Shown here one piece after another: positions 48,793 to 59,192 of a stretch of 64,000 nt of DNA. Location of the stretch: NCBI GenBank assembly GCA_027575765.1, contig JANBPT010000065.1, positions 22,472 to 86,471 on the forward strand, in the 5' to 3' direction. The position numbers were made by a program, and so were the translations under genes. The DNA is from Tieghemiomyces parasiticus. Lineage: Eukaryota; Kickxellomycota; Dimargaritomycetes; Dimargaritales; Dimargaritaceae. Position 1 is the first letter of the stretch. Each line of letters opens with the position of its first letter. The notes beneath the pieces are model-generated. The model had not been told where the DNA came from. It did no database searches and was given only the letters and a program-made list of their open reading frames with translations.

Positions 48793-51657
48793 ATGCCCTC
48801 GGACGAGCGAACCCCGGCGGCCACGCCAGCCGTCCCGATGGCCGAGGCGGCGGAAGCGTCTTTTCCTTCCATCCCGCTATCGTCATTGACCCGCCTCTCT
48901 ATCGTATATGCGCATTCCGTGGCCGCCATGTCACAGCGTCTTGCCCAGGCCAAGAAGAGGACCAAGGGAAATGGGACGGCACCTTCGCTGGCCTCGCTTC
49001 GGCGGTTGGTCGAGGATGACAAACTCCAGCGCGGCCGTCTAGCTCACATCAACCAGACCATGGCGGCCATTATCCAATGCTCTGTCACCCAGTGGTCTCC
49101 TGAGGTCCTTGCGTATCACCTAACAGCCCTCGATGCGCGGCTCTTTGCCCGAGTGGATTTGGACGCCCTGGCCACTGCCCTGGGTCCGGTTTCCACGCCC
49201 TGCCCTACCGGCCGCGACGACACGGCCCACCTACCGGAGTATCCAGCCACGGTTATGCCCTGTCTTCACCTCTACGATTATGTTTACCATGCCTGGGCCC
49301 ACGAGCTGATTGCCGCGCTAGTCCCCACCTCTAGCCCTGCGAATGAAACCCCCGGGCGGGACGTTGGGCCCACTACCCAGTTTGCTCGTGTGGCTTACCA
49401 CCTCCTGGAGGTGGCCGATGTGGCCCTTCACACCTTCCGTAATTTGAACCTCGCAGTGGCCGTCGCTAATCTGTTCCGCAGTCCAGAGATGCGCTGCGTC
49501 CTTAAATACGGCCCGCCCGTCCCCCCGGCTCTCCGCGCCAAGATCGATCAGAGCATACATACTGTGTTTGGTGATGGATCCGGTGAAGACGGGGCGGCGT
49601 ACCGGGCGGCCCTGCTCAAGGCCCTGGGCTCGCCGTACCAGACCCCGGTTCGAGCCCCGGCCTCCCCGTCCCCAGCGGCCGCGGCTGTTGATCCGTTACG
49701 CGATGGTGGAGTGGTCCGGAGCGTCTACGCCGTGCCGTGCCTCACCTACCACCTTGCCTGCCTCCGCTTGATCCCGCAAGCCTTCGCTGCCACCAAGACT
49801 GGCGCTGAGACCGACGCGGGGCGGTCGCTACCGACACAGTTGGGCGAGCTCGGAGAGGCCAAATTCCATGCCGAGTTTGATGTGCTTCGGGCCTGCCAGA
49901 CCGAGCGCGAGGCCTTCACGTCTCTCGGCTTGGCTTTCCCAACCCTACAGCGTGATACTGGTGTACGGTCAGCCCATCCGCGGTCGTTAGACCCGAACCA
50001 ACGGCCCGGACTGGATCTGGCTGAACTGGTCGACCGCGACCTGTCGGTACACCACTGGCTCCTGACCCGCCCGTACCTCACCCGTGCCCAACTGCGGGAG
50101 GAGGTCTTCACCTTATTACCACACCTGCCGCCCGGCACGCTCCCCGTCCCTACCAATCCCACGGAGGAGGTTCCTGCTCGCATTAGTCCCTCCCAGTCGA
50201 TCGTCCAACCCAAACATAATCATCATGAGGCCTTACAGACGCCCGAGTCCCCCAGCTCAGAACCCCCTGTGACGGCCACTCCCACCGCCAGTCAGGTGCC
50301 ATCTTCGCCACCATCGACCAAACCAGTAAGCCAAACGGAGCCATCCCAGACCGCTACCGCCACCGCGGCTACGGCAACCGGCGAGGAATCGGACTGGTCT
50401 TCGTTCCAAGTCTACGATTATGAACAGGGGTCACCCAAACGCGAACCCAGTCCCACGCCATCGCTGCAGGACTTTATGGCCTATCTTGATAACCATCTGG
50501 CCGTCCAGGAGGACCCCGCCGATATGGTGTCCGAAGAGACCACCGTGCTCCAGGGGGAAGAGGTGGAGGCTGCCGTGACTGAGGCGAAGGCACCGGGAGA
50601 AAACCAGGCGGCCGCCCTCGCTGCTGAGATACCTGAAGCGTCTCAGGTTTCCACCGCCGAATCCGCTGTTCCAGGAGGGAACGCGACCAGTAAAGAGCCC
50701 GTCGAGGAACCCTGTCCTGCACCCGTCTCGACACCTCAGGAGGTGCCCGTGGCCAAAGCAACGGCAACGATCCCCGGTATAGACGGGGAAGCCACTAAGG
50801 TTGATATGGATAAGATCCCGGTTGAGGAAGGGACTCTGATCCCTGCCGAGCTGCTGACCGATCCTGAGGACAAACCCAACCCTGCCCTTTGCAAAGCGAG
50901 CCCTAGCCCGCTAACGCAATTCGAGCAAACTACTTACGAAGCCAACCCGGTTGAGCAAGGAACTGGAACTCCAGTGGCTCCAGTCGAGGAGGAACCCGAC
51001 ACCCTGGAGGCAGAACTCAAAGCACCTGTGAATGGTTCCGCGTCACATCTTTCTCCGGAAGGCGCACTGCAGGCCGCCATCGTCACTACACTTCCTGAAG
51101 ACGACGAAGAGTTTGTCTACGACCCTATGGTACTTAACGAACCCGCGCCAGCTGAGAAAGCCGACCCGCCTCAATCCCCCCCTGTCGAGGCCGCGCATGC
51201 CATCCCCACAGTAGAGCCCCAGTCCGACCCGCCGCTACTAGTAGCCCAGGCGACTGGCCCCAGCAAGGTCCCGTCCACGCTGGTCCACGCCCAAACGGCA
51301 GCCCTACGTGGGCGCAGCGATACGGTCGAGTCTGGACGTCTTGAATTAACCGTATCCTTCCACGATCTGCTTTCGGCTCAAGGCGGCGGCACCAATTCCT
51401 CCGGCGCTTGGTATGAGGATGACGACGATAGAGCGGAGGCGGGGGCAGTGGTGGGGTCAAAGGCGGAGCGCCCGAAAGGAGAGCCCAGTGACTGTGACGA
51501 CACGGTTGAGAGCGACTACAGCAGTAGTTACTTGGACGATGACGACGACGACGACGGTGAGGAAATGACCATCACGTTTGCCGACTTGTCCGACCGTACC
51601 CCGTCGCCCATGCCACCGTACTCGCAGGGCAAAACTCAACCCGCTAATGACCTCTAG
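48793..51657 (+). CDS. Divergent RasGEF-domain-like protein with long disordered tail
   Basis: 954 codons from the ATG at 48793. Residues about 95-385 read like a diverged CDC25/RasGEF catalytic domain, which activates Ras-type GTPases by ejecting GDP. The matches are SPEVLAYHLTALDARLFARVD (two parts, 102-122), ARVAYHLLEVADVALHTFRNLNLAVAVANLFRS (in parts, 198-230; normally the HFIxVAxxCLxLxNFNS helix region), a RAALLKALGSPY segment near 271, and VPCLTYHLACL at 314-324. No RasGEF_N, SH3 or PH module was recognised. From about residue 470 the protein is acidic, Pro/Glu/Ala/Thr-rich and probably disordered. It contains a D7 run (915-921) and two similar short motifs, LTVSFHDLL (852-860) and MTITFADLS (925-933). 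A spliced 93-residue N-terminal extension starting at 48330 is possible. It converges with the LHS1 gene. Confidence 0.6.
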   Translation: MPSDERTPAATPAVPMAEAAEASFPSIPLSSLTRLSIVYAHSVAAMSQRLAQAKKRTKGNGTAPSLASLRRLVEDDKLQRGRLAHINQTMAAIIQCSVTQWSPEVLAYHLTALDARLFARVDLDALATALGPVSTPCPTGRDDTAHLPEYPATVMPCLHLYDYVYHAWAHELIAALVPTSSPANETPGRDVGPTTQFARVAYHLLEVADVALHTFRNLNLAVAVANLFRSPEMRCVLKYGPPVPPALRAKIDQSIHTVFGDGSGEDGAAYRAALLKALGSPYQTPVRAPASPSPAAAAVDPLRDGGVVRSVYAVPCLTYHLACLRLIPQAFAATKTGAETDAGRSLPTQLGELGEAKFHAEFDVLRACQTEREAFTSLGLAFPTLQRDTGVRSAHPRSLDPNQRPGLDLAELVDRDLSVHHWLLTRPYLTRAQLREEVFTLLPHLPPGTLPVPTNPTEEVPARISPSQSIVQPKHNHHEALQTPESPSSEPPVTATPTASQVPSSPPSTKPVSQTEPSQTATATAATATGEESDWSSFQVYDYEQGSPKREPSPTPSLQDFMAYLDNHLAVQEDPADMVSEETTVLQGEEVEAAVTEAKAPGENQAAALAAEIPEASQVSTAESAVPGGNATSKEPVEEPCPAPVSTPQEVPVAKATATIPGIDGEATKVDMDKIPVEEGTLIPAELLTDPEDKPNPALCKASPSPLTQFEQTTYEANPVEQGTGTPVAPVEEEPDTLEAELKAPVNGSASHLSPEGALQAAIVTTLPEDDEEFVYDPMVLNEPAPAEKADPPQSPPVEAAHAIPTVEPQSDPPLLVAQATGPSKVPSTLVHAQTAALRGRSDTVESGRLELTVSFHDLLSAQGGGTNSSGAWYEDDDDRAEAGAVVGSKAERPKGEPSDCDDTVESDYSSSYLDDDDDDDGEEMTITFADLSDRTPSPMPPYSQGKTQPANDL

Positions 51658-52161
51658 GCTACTTAAGCACTTCTGCCGTACTTTATTCATGGCAGTGGCC
51701 CCTTTTTATGCATTGTTGTACATTTACCGCACCTTACCCCCCCCCCTGCCGCCTATCCCAGCCATCCTTTGCAATGGTCTGCAGCGTTTACTTACCCACA
51801 GTCAGCAACTCTTTTTTAACGAGCCGCAGGCTCCATCCCCCGTAATGGGCATGTCTAAAACCCAACAACGATAATTTAATGCCCCAGCCTCATCCGTTCG
51901 CTCTGAGGGCTGGAATGGAGCACATACATTTGAAGAATCGTTGCCGTCAGGAGCAAGGTGGGCTGTGAATGTACTAGATTTAATTACCGTGGGCACGGTC
52001 ACACTTTTCAAAACATAAACAAAAATGACGGACACATCAAGGCCTCCTCCGGAAAATTGGATAGATGGCGTGTAGTATGTGGCGTGGCCGAATAAGGGAT
52101 AGGAGCGGGCGAGGTCGGTGGCCTGTGCGGAGGCTCGGGCGTAGCCACGGGTTCGCGCGCA
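51658..52161. other. Convergent 3' region between RasGEF-like and LHS1 genes
   Basis: Tail-to-tail spacer of about 500 bases with a C10 tract at 51737-51746. No AATAAA in the correct orientation is evident for either gene, and no further gene is seen. Confidence 0.55.
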
Positions 52162-54970
52162 TCACAGCTCGTCATGATCCACGGGGCGCTGTCCAGACGA
52201 CGCCGTTTCCTCTTCATCCGCAGCCGAAGCACTGCTGCTGTTAGCCGTTCCTTCTTCCTCGACCTCACTTGCCGTAACGGCCGGACGCTTCCTGAACTTC
52301 CGCGCGGCCAGTTTCTTAGCAGCCTTCTCAACGGCCGCCAGCTGCTCGCGGATCTTGGCGGTAACCAGGACGGGGGTTTCATGAAGGGCGAGGGCAGCCT
52401 GTTTAGGTAAATGCTCTTCCAACCAGGCACCGGCGGTTTGGGCAAGCGATTGCAGGGCTGAAATGTCTTTGCGGCCAAGCTTGAGCTCATCGTCAGTGTA
52501 TTCGCCGGTTAGTTTGGCGACTTGGGCGGCGGCGGAGGTGAGGACGGCGCGGAGCTGGTCGACAAGGGCCGGTCGGTCGGTATGCTCACGGTGGCGGAAC
52601 TTGATGGCCTCCACTAGGTCCTTGAGGGTGGTATGCCGGCTGGCATACTCTCCGGTGGGCGCGTCGTGACCCTCCTCCTCCATCCATTCGGCCTGAAGGG
52701 CGGCCTCCTCCGAGATTTTCTGGCGCTCAGCCTCGGTGCTGAACGGGTGGAACATCTCCTCGTAGATGAATTCGCGGATGTAGTAAATGAAGCTCTCGAG
52801 GTTGTTGACTGCTTCAGCATGGTTGCGCCGCTCCTGGTCGCTCTTATCCATCTCGGCGAACCGGCGGCGAGCCGCTAGCTTGGCCTCGGCGCTCAGGGCC
52901 GGTACCGTCAGCGAGGTGCTCTCCACCTGTAGGGTCACCTTGACAAGTTTAAAGGGCTCATGCTTAGCCGGGCTGGACGCGGCGGACTCGGATGCGCTGG
53001 TGGTGGTGGCGGACGACGACTCGCCACTTTCCTCGGCAGCCACGGTGGAACTCGCTTCCCCCTCTGCCGCCGACGATTCAACGGGGGGCGGGTTAGTCAC
53101 ATTAAACGCGGCCTCGGCCTTGGCCAGTTGGATCAGACCGTGCTCGTTGACTTGGAGCGAGAGGCGCACCTTGGGGATGGGCTGCGCAAGGTCCTCGGGC
53201 TGGTAGGCGGCGGCGGCCTCGGCCAAACCCTTGATGTTCACCGCGCTCACCTCGGGTCGATCCGGGTGGGCCCCGCCAGCGGCGTACCCTAGTTTGACAT
53301 CGAAATCAACGTTACGACGCAGGTAAACAGCCTTTCGTGAGTCGAGCGGGGCATCGGCCGGGAACACTAGGGTCCGCACAGGCTCGGTGGTTTCCGCCTT
53401 GGCCCCATCACGGACCAGTTCAACGGGGTACGGTACAATATCGATCAACTTGATTCCCTTAGCCTTGAGGTGCAGGCTCATGGTAGCCGCGTGGAGGGCA
53501 GCACCGCGCACGGCGGCCTCGTCGCCGTTGATGTTCTTAGCCACCTTGGCGTCGCCCACGTGGGTGCTTAGTGCCTCCTGCACGAACGGGACGCGTAGGC
53601 CGCCGCCGACGAACACCACGGCGTTGACCTCGTCGAGAGTCGCATTACCGCGCGCCAAGGCCTCATCGATGGGGTTGAGGAACCGCGGAATCAGGTCGCC
53701 CGCGCTTTTCTCCAGTTCTTCACGAGTGACCTCCCCCCGGAAGTCGTGGCCCTCGAATAGGCTTTCGATGGAACTGCGCGCCTCGTTGTTGGTGCTCAGG
53801 ATCCGCTTGACGCGCTCAGCCTCCTTAAGCAACTTGACCTTGGCACGGGGCGAGTTGAACACATCACCGTCCAGCTGGTTACCCATCTGTGCCATGAACT
53901 TCTGGCCCAAGAGGGTCTGAAGGCGGGTGTCGAGCAGCTTGCCACCGAGGGTCCGGTCGTAGCCGTAACTCTTGACCGTCACGGTCGTGGTCTTGGCCTT
54001 TTCGTTGGTACTGAAGTGGGCTAGGGTAGCCGTGGTACAGCCGGCGCCCACATCGTAGAAAAGCAGGGACTGGGGTTCCGGGAACTGGCGGTCGATAGCG
54101 TAGGCCAGGGCCACAGCCGCCCCGTCGTTGATGAGGGACAACACGTGTACGCCCACCAGGGAAGCGGCGTCCAGCACGGCCTGGCGCTCGGCCTGGTCAA
54201 AGAAGGGCGGTACAGTGATCACAGCGCTGTTAGTGGCATGTCTGGCCTCACTGCTGGCCGTCTCGCGCGCGTACTGCAGCTGCATCGCCAAAATTTCTTC
54301 GGGCGTGTAGGTCGACTCGCCCTGCTTGAAGAGGGGCGTGTGGCGCTCGGGATCCTCCACCACTGTCAAGTCGTACTGCTTGGCGTAGGCCTCACAAGCC
54401 GGGTCGTTAAACGGACGACCCAGGATGGCCTTGATTGCTGGGTAGGCGTAGCCAGCCAGGCGAACATGCTAAATTACGCCAGGGATACGGGGGGTCGAGA
54501 TGGGGTGTGAAATAGAAGGGAAGGTGGTGGTTAGCAAAGAGCGGGCCGTATCATTGGTGGAGGCGGAGTGCGGGCTGAGAGCGGCCTAGGCAGGGTGGGT
54601 GTTGGCTTGGGGCCATTTTGTTGCCGACTTCCCTCCCGCTGCAAAGCAGCCACAGGGTACAACGTGCATATCCGCTCCAACTTACCTTGTTGACAGCCTC
54701 CACGCCAAAATAGCGTTGTTCATCCTTGACGATGGCCAATGCCTCGGTCTTCCGCTTGTAGTCACGGTTGAGCACAATATCCAAGGGCTTGCCCGCCGCA
54801 ACGAGGGCCACCTTGAAGTAATCGGTTCCGTAGTCGATGCCCATGACACGGGCCACCACGACCGTTGGGCAGACCAGGAGCAGACATAGGCCGACGGCAA
54901 CCAGGATGGTCCCTGCCGAAAGGCCGCGGCGAGCGGATGTGCCGCGGGGAGTCGATGCAACTGCTGGCAT
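52162..54970 (-). CDS. LHS1: ER-lumenal Hsp70 of the Lhs1/GRP170 (HYOU1) family
   Basis: Large Hsp70 of the ER lumen that acts as nucleotide exchange factor for BiP/Kar2 and as a holdase during protein import. Exons 54970-54686 and 54468-52162 join across a 217-bp GT-AG intron to 863 residues. A signal anchor-like hydrophobic stretch lies at about 20-40, with likely cleavage near VVVA. Nucleotide-binding domain: VMGIDYGTDYFKVAL (42-56), LINDGAAVALAYA (about 207-219), YDVGAG (233-238), VFVGGGLRVPFVQ (381-393), NGDEAAVRGAAL (409-420). A Ser/Glu/Ala-rich acidic insert at about 558-598 is typical of GRP170. The last four residues are HDEL, the ER retrieval signal, which fixes the location. Upstream are a TATA-like box and an ER-stress-type motif, suggesting induction by the unfolded protein response. 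Confidence 0.95.
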
Positions 54971-55161
54971 AAGGAAGGGGAACTAGCGATGCAGGAAAGT
55001 ATGGGTAGTGATAAATGAGTGATGGATACAGCCGAAGGATGTAAGGGCATGAGGAAAAGAACGGGAAGCCTTGAAGTATAGCGCTGATGTGCAGTCGAGG
55101 AAGGGAGTAGTAATAACCGGAGCGGCTGTTATTCCCTACCTCTCTTCAGCGCGGAGCCTTA

Positions 55162-55167
55162 CTTATA
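55162..55167 (-). promoter_or_regulatory. TATA-like box of LHS1
   Basis: Reads TATAAG on the minus strand, about 190 bases upstream of the LHS1 ATG and about 30 bases downstream of the ER-stress-type motif. This spacing fits a core promoter. Confidence 0.4.
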
Positions 55168-55190
55168 AGCCCAGACTAACCGACGACCGA

Positions 55191-55207
55191 CCACGACGTG
55201 GACCAAT
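55191..55207 (-). promoter_or_regulatory. ERSE-II-type ER-stress element overlapping a CCACG-A-CGTGG dyad
   Basis: On the minus strand ATTGGTCCACG (55207-55197) matches the ERSE-II consensus ATTGG-N-CCACG exactly. It overlaps a perfect 11-base dyad CCACG-A-CGTGG (55191-55201) with an ACGT core, of the type bound by bZIP factors. It also supplies an inverted CCAAT box for the Hap/NF-Y complex. It lies about 225 bases upstream of the ATG of LHS1, an ER chaperone gene. The consensus was defined in mammals; its use in this organism is inferred. Confidence 0.5.
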
Positions 55208-56766
55208 TAAAGGGCCGATCGCTCCGAGGGGGGAGTTTATATCCCCACCGCCTGCTTTTCACCAGAGCAGCCGGCTAATCGGTTCATTTCGAAAAGTCCA
55301 GGACGGTGAGCCAGTTACGGAGTGCTCGTTTCCGATGTCCAATGTACTGCATAACTAGCCCCATAAACCGCTGGCGGAAGAAAGCCAGTGCCACGAGTGG
55401 GGGGGGGACGTCAGGGATAGACCGGGCGGATCTGCGAGGAGGCCTTTTAAAACTCGGCTGCTGCTGATTGGCCGCTATTCCTTAACAGCGAATTGAGGGG
55501 CCTACGGTGGCACGCCTGTCCCATTTTCCCTCCCCTCCCTACATATCTTGTCGGAACGACCGTCTCGGCCTTTGTAAGGTGGCCAAATGATTGTCGGTGA
55601 GCATCACCGCCGGATTAAAGGGAGGATTGGAGGCGGTCATGGGTAACGAGGGCACCGCTTATTAGCTGTAGCCTGTGCTGCCAAACGGTCTCCTGTGGTC
55701 AAGCAGCCAGCCGTACTTGGGCGGGCAAGTCCATAGCAGTGGTGCTCGAGAGTTGATTCTGACTCGCAATAGAGGCCGTCGCTACATTACAACACACATT
55801 GGGAGGTTGTCAATGTACGTAGCTACTATATTTCACATAAAGTGGGGCAATACTAGCAATTGCCTCAGTGTGGCCTGAACAGCACGTTAAAAGATAAATT
55901 AATACCAAACTACAGCGGTTGGTAAATTTATTATGTTGCCTTATACATTGATTCTCTATGTTGACTTACCAGGAGTCAATTCCCACGTAACCCCCCTCCC
56001 AGTTTTATTGCGGTGGACACACGGGGTTCCATCAGTTCACCATCCCTCCTAAAATTAATCTAGATTTGAGGTCTGTCGCAATCCAGAACACAGTCTTTCC
56101 GTTGTCTCCTTCTAATGGGTGGGAGATAGCCGGTTGAAGATGGGGCTGGTGGTTATATTTTTGAGGTGTTTGCGTGGCCGTGGGGTGTCCATAAACCATC
56201 CCCGGCATCCTTAAACTTACTGGCACTGATGGCTGGCTTTCACACCTTCCCTCTCTACCTATACATACATATTCCATGCCAACACAAACATACGTTGCTT
56301 AACGTTCCTTCTACGGGTTTCATGCCCATACAGCTCGAACCCGGGACACCATACTATACCAACCCAAGAGCCCTCGATCCTTCTAGCTTCCTCCTCCATT
56401 TTGTCACCTTACTTTTTCTTGTATTGCTCGGCAATGCGTAGCACTTGCCGCCCTGTAATGGCCTTTTCGTCTCCTCTAGTAAGCCTATTTCAATCCATTT
56501 ACTCATCTAGTTGGTGTCTAACCATTTATAGGAATCATTAGAAACTTATATATAACCACGGGCCAACGGAGGCGATCATGAATTTTCAACCATACTGGGC
56601 CCCGCTTCCCCTTAAAGCATCAAAGTATACATGTAATCAAGATACCTTCGTACCATTCACGGCTTCCTTGAAGTAAATTAACACTATAGCCACCCGCCGG
56701 ATGCCGCAATGTGAATCCGACAAGCGCACATAGTAACCCTGTCCAAATCAGGTATTCTGACCACTC

Positions 56767-56995
56767 AGCAGGCCACTGGCCTGCTCCTGCTACGCTTTTA
56801 CTACCACTAGATGGGCCGACCTAAGAAAGAACCTGGTGTCGCATAATACCATCTGGTGTAGACCCCTCCCTAAGGATTTTACCGGTAAAAGGCATCTCCT
56901 GCGGCTGCGCTATGAGGCTAATTCCCTGAACCACGTCGCTGAGGCCAGTGGTGTGGCCGAAGTTTTGTATTTACGATAAGGTAACCGGCCTCAGC
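56767..56995 (+). repeat. Cluster of three perfect inverted repeats
   Basis: Within 230 bases are AGCAGGCC-act-GGCCTGCT (56767-56785, 8-bp stem, 3-base loop), the 14-base palindrome TTTTACCGGTAAAA (56877-56890), and GCTGAGGCC (56938-56946) with its exact reverse complement GGCCTCAGC (56987-56995) across 40 bases. There is no open frame and no flanking duplication. They lie about 550-750 bases beyond the phosphate transporter stop. Confidence 0.45.
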
Positions 56996-57536
56996 TTCCA
57001 GGCGCAATGTCCTAAAGGTGATCCACTGCCTGTTCAAGTACGGTGATATTCGCTAGAAACCGGTAAAGCCCCTTTGCTTCAGTCCAGCGGGGTTATGAAG
57101 TATGCCAATGGTTGATTGATAGCCGTTCACCGAGTAATGTAGGCTAGAGCTGTATTTTTTTTGACATTGGAGTTTGATTCAATAAGGCTTTCCCTAGATG
57201 TATTATTTACTCTATCACCGGACCATCTAAACAGGACCTTGGGGATTACCGACAAAGCCATGTGCACCTAGCCCTCATCCCTAGATAGCTACTGATATTG
57301 TCGACGAGTTTCCATTTTCCACTTCGCTCGTTTGGCCCTAAAATCCAAAGACTATATTTCAACCAAACTACGCATGATGGCCATGTACAATATATAGATT
57401 TTAATTGGGAAATTGCGGTCAGGAAGCGGTATTAAGTGCGACAACAGTGTAGAAAGTTATATAATAGATTATGGTGATGGTCAACGATAATGAAGATAAT
57501 AGTTATAATATGGCATCAAGCCTGGGGTGACGCGGC

Positions 57537-59192
57537 CTATTGATCAGGCTGGTCCTCACCAGTAATATCCTCGAGCGTGCGACGCTTGGTCTCAGGTAGA
57601 AGGAAGGAGAAGACGAACCCGATGAGCATGAAGAGGGCAAATATCTGGATAATGTGGTTAATGAAGGCGTTGGGGCCGCCAATGTCCTTTAGCTGAGAGA
57701 ACCCGGCCTGGGCCACGATGGCGCCCAACTTGCCCGAGGCAGCGGAGATACCGTGGCTGGTAGTGCGGAACCGAGTGGGGAAAACCTCGCTGGGATACAC
57801 AAAGGTGGTGGCGTTGGGGCCAAAGTTGGTGAAGAACTGAGCTAGGGTGAAGAACACAATAAAGAGGGCCACGGAGGTGTCCAGGATGGGCTGGTAGGCG
57901 AACCCCAAGATGATGAAGAGGACGGTCAGGATACCAAACCCGCCAATCTGGATGACCCGACGGCCGATCCGGTCAATGGTGAACACAGTAAACCAGTACC
58001 CAGGGACGGTACCCATCAGGTTGATAATGATGTTTCCGATAGTGGCCTTGTGTAGGTTCTCGTAAGGATCATCTGACGAGCTGTACCCGATGGCGTTCAA
58101 GATGACGCCATTGTTCAGATTGATACCGTAAAAGGCAACGTCCAGGGCGAACCAGCACATCGAGCAGGCGAATAGGATCTTGAAGTTCTTCCACTGACGG
58201 TAGTGGCGCGAAAAGTCGGCCCAATAGCCGCGGGTTGAGTTCGGAGTGGTACCGTCGGCTGTGGCCACGGTGGTGACCTTCTCACCGGTGAGGTCTCCGT
58301 GGAAGTCGGTCGCCCCTTTGGTGGGCTCGTCCACACTAGCGGCACTGCCGCCGCCAGCCGGAAGGGCGCGGTGCTGCTTCTTGAGGTCGAGCTCAGCCTG
58401 TTGGAGGGCCTGGGCGCGGGCCTGGTCCATCTCGTAGCGTGGGGTCTCCTTCATGGTTAGGCGGTAGTAGATGGTAATGATGGCCGGGATGGCACCGATA
58501 CCAAGGCACAAACGCCAGGCCAAATCGAGGTTTCGCACGTCGTTCTGGATGGCCGACTTGAAGGCCACGACCATGATGGCGGAAACAAAGGCCGAGGCTA
58601 GGATGCCGAACCCTTGCATGGCGAACACAGCCGAGGTCAGGGCGCCACGATGGCGGGCCGAAGAGTACTCGGCAGTGATGACGGCCGAGAGCGGGTAGTC
58701 GCCGCCCACGCCCAAACCAACGATGAAGCGCATGATGACCAAGGTGGTCAGGACGCTGAAGCCATGCACGGCGCTGGCGCTCAGGGCTGAGCCGAAGGTA
58801 CCCACGATGATGAGCATGAGCTCCAGACCGTAGATCTTCTTGCGGCCGAACCGGTCGCCGGCCCAGCCGAAAAATAACTGGCCGATCAGGGTGCCGACCG
58901 AGGTGGAGACCTTGACGCCCAGGTCCCAGTCCTTAGGCAGGGTGGACTGGTCGTAGTAAGTGTAGGCGATCATGGTAGACGCGATATTGATAATGAACAG
59001 GTCGTAGGCGTCCGTGAAGAACCCGGCGCCAGCCACGAGACAGGCACGGATCTGGGTCCATCCGAGTCGGCTGTTCTCAATCTCCTCCAGGCGCTGGTTG
59101 ACGTAGGCCTGCTCGAGCCGGTTATCATCAGCCGGGGTCGTCTCGACATAGTATGTCGACTCCGCGGGAATTTGGTGCGAAGGGGCCTCCAT
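57537..59192 (-). CDS. PHO84: Proton/phosphate symporter, PHO84 type (MFS)
   Basis: High-affinity inorganic phosphate uptake across the plasma membrane, driven by protons. The product is 551 residues in one exon. The ATG at 59192 has a perfect context (GCCATGG); the frame continues upstream only through non-ATG codons. It is a major facilitator protein with about twelve hydrophobic segments and a long polar loop (about 250-325) between the halves. Motifs: FFTDAYDLF (58-66), GWAGDRFGRKK (109-119), GLGVGGDYPLSA with Asp165 and Tyr166, FAMQGFG with Gln193, WFALDVAFYG with Trp347, Asp351 and Tyr355, and NFGPNATTFVYPSEVFPTR. These correspond to the phosphate- and proton-handling residues of the fungal PiPT structure. 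A TATAAATA box lies 330 bases upstream. No Pho4-type CACGTG occurs within 600 bases of the start. Confidence 0.94.
   Translation of the reverse strand: MEAPSHQIPAESTYYVETTPADDNRLEQAYVNQRLEEIENSRLGWTQIRACLVAGAGFFTDAYDLFIINIASTMIAYTYYDQSTLPKDWDLGVKVSTSVGTLIGQLFFGWAGDRFGRKKIYGLELMLIIVGTFGSALSASAVHGFSVLTTLVIMRFIVGLGVGGDYPLSAVITAEYSSARHRGALTSAVFAMQGFGILASAFVSAIMVVAFKSAIQNDVRNLDLAWRLCLGIGAIPAIITIYYRLTMKETPRYEMDQARAQALQQAELDLKKQHRALPAGGGSAASVDEPTKGATDFHGDLTGEKVTTVATADGTTPNSTRGYWADFSRHYRQWKNFKILFACSMCWFALDVAFYGINLNNGVILNAIGYSSSDDPYENLHKATIGNIIINLMGTVPGYWFTVFTIDRIGRRVIQIGGFGILTVLFIILGFAYQPILDTSVALFIVFFTLAQFFTNFGPNATTFVYPSEVFPTRFRTTSHGISAASGKLGAIVAQAGFSQLKDIGGPNAFINHIIQIFALFMLIGFVFSFLLPETKRRTLEDITGEDQPDQ

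Larger units (their letters stand above)
54971..57536. other. LHS1 promoter and intergenic region up to the phosphate transporter gene
   Basis: The first 250 bases hold the LHS1 promoter elements described separately. A G9 tract lies at 55399-55407, and a pyrimidine-rich plus-strand patch spans about 56,180-56,430. Three perfect inverted repeats cluster at 56767-56995. The last 200 bases are AT-rich and probably include the transporter's 3' end, though no AATAAA is clear. No gene is supported. Confidence 0.6.

Noticed and set aside
36849..59192. A metabolic or secretion gene cluster between the secreted protein and the transporter
   Set aside because: The genes belong to unrelated housekeeping pathways, lie on both strands with separate promoters, and include a ribosomal protein; co-location looks incidental.
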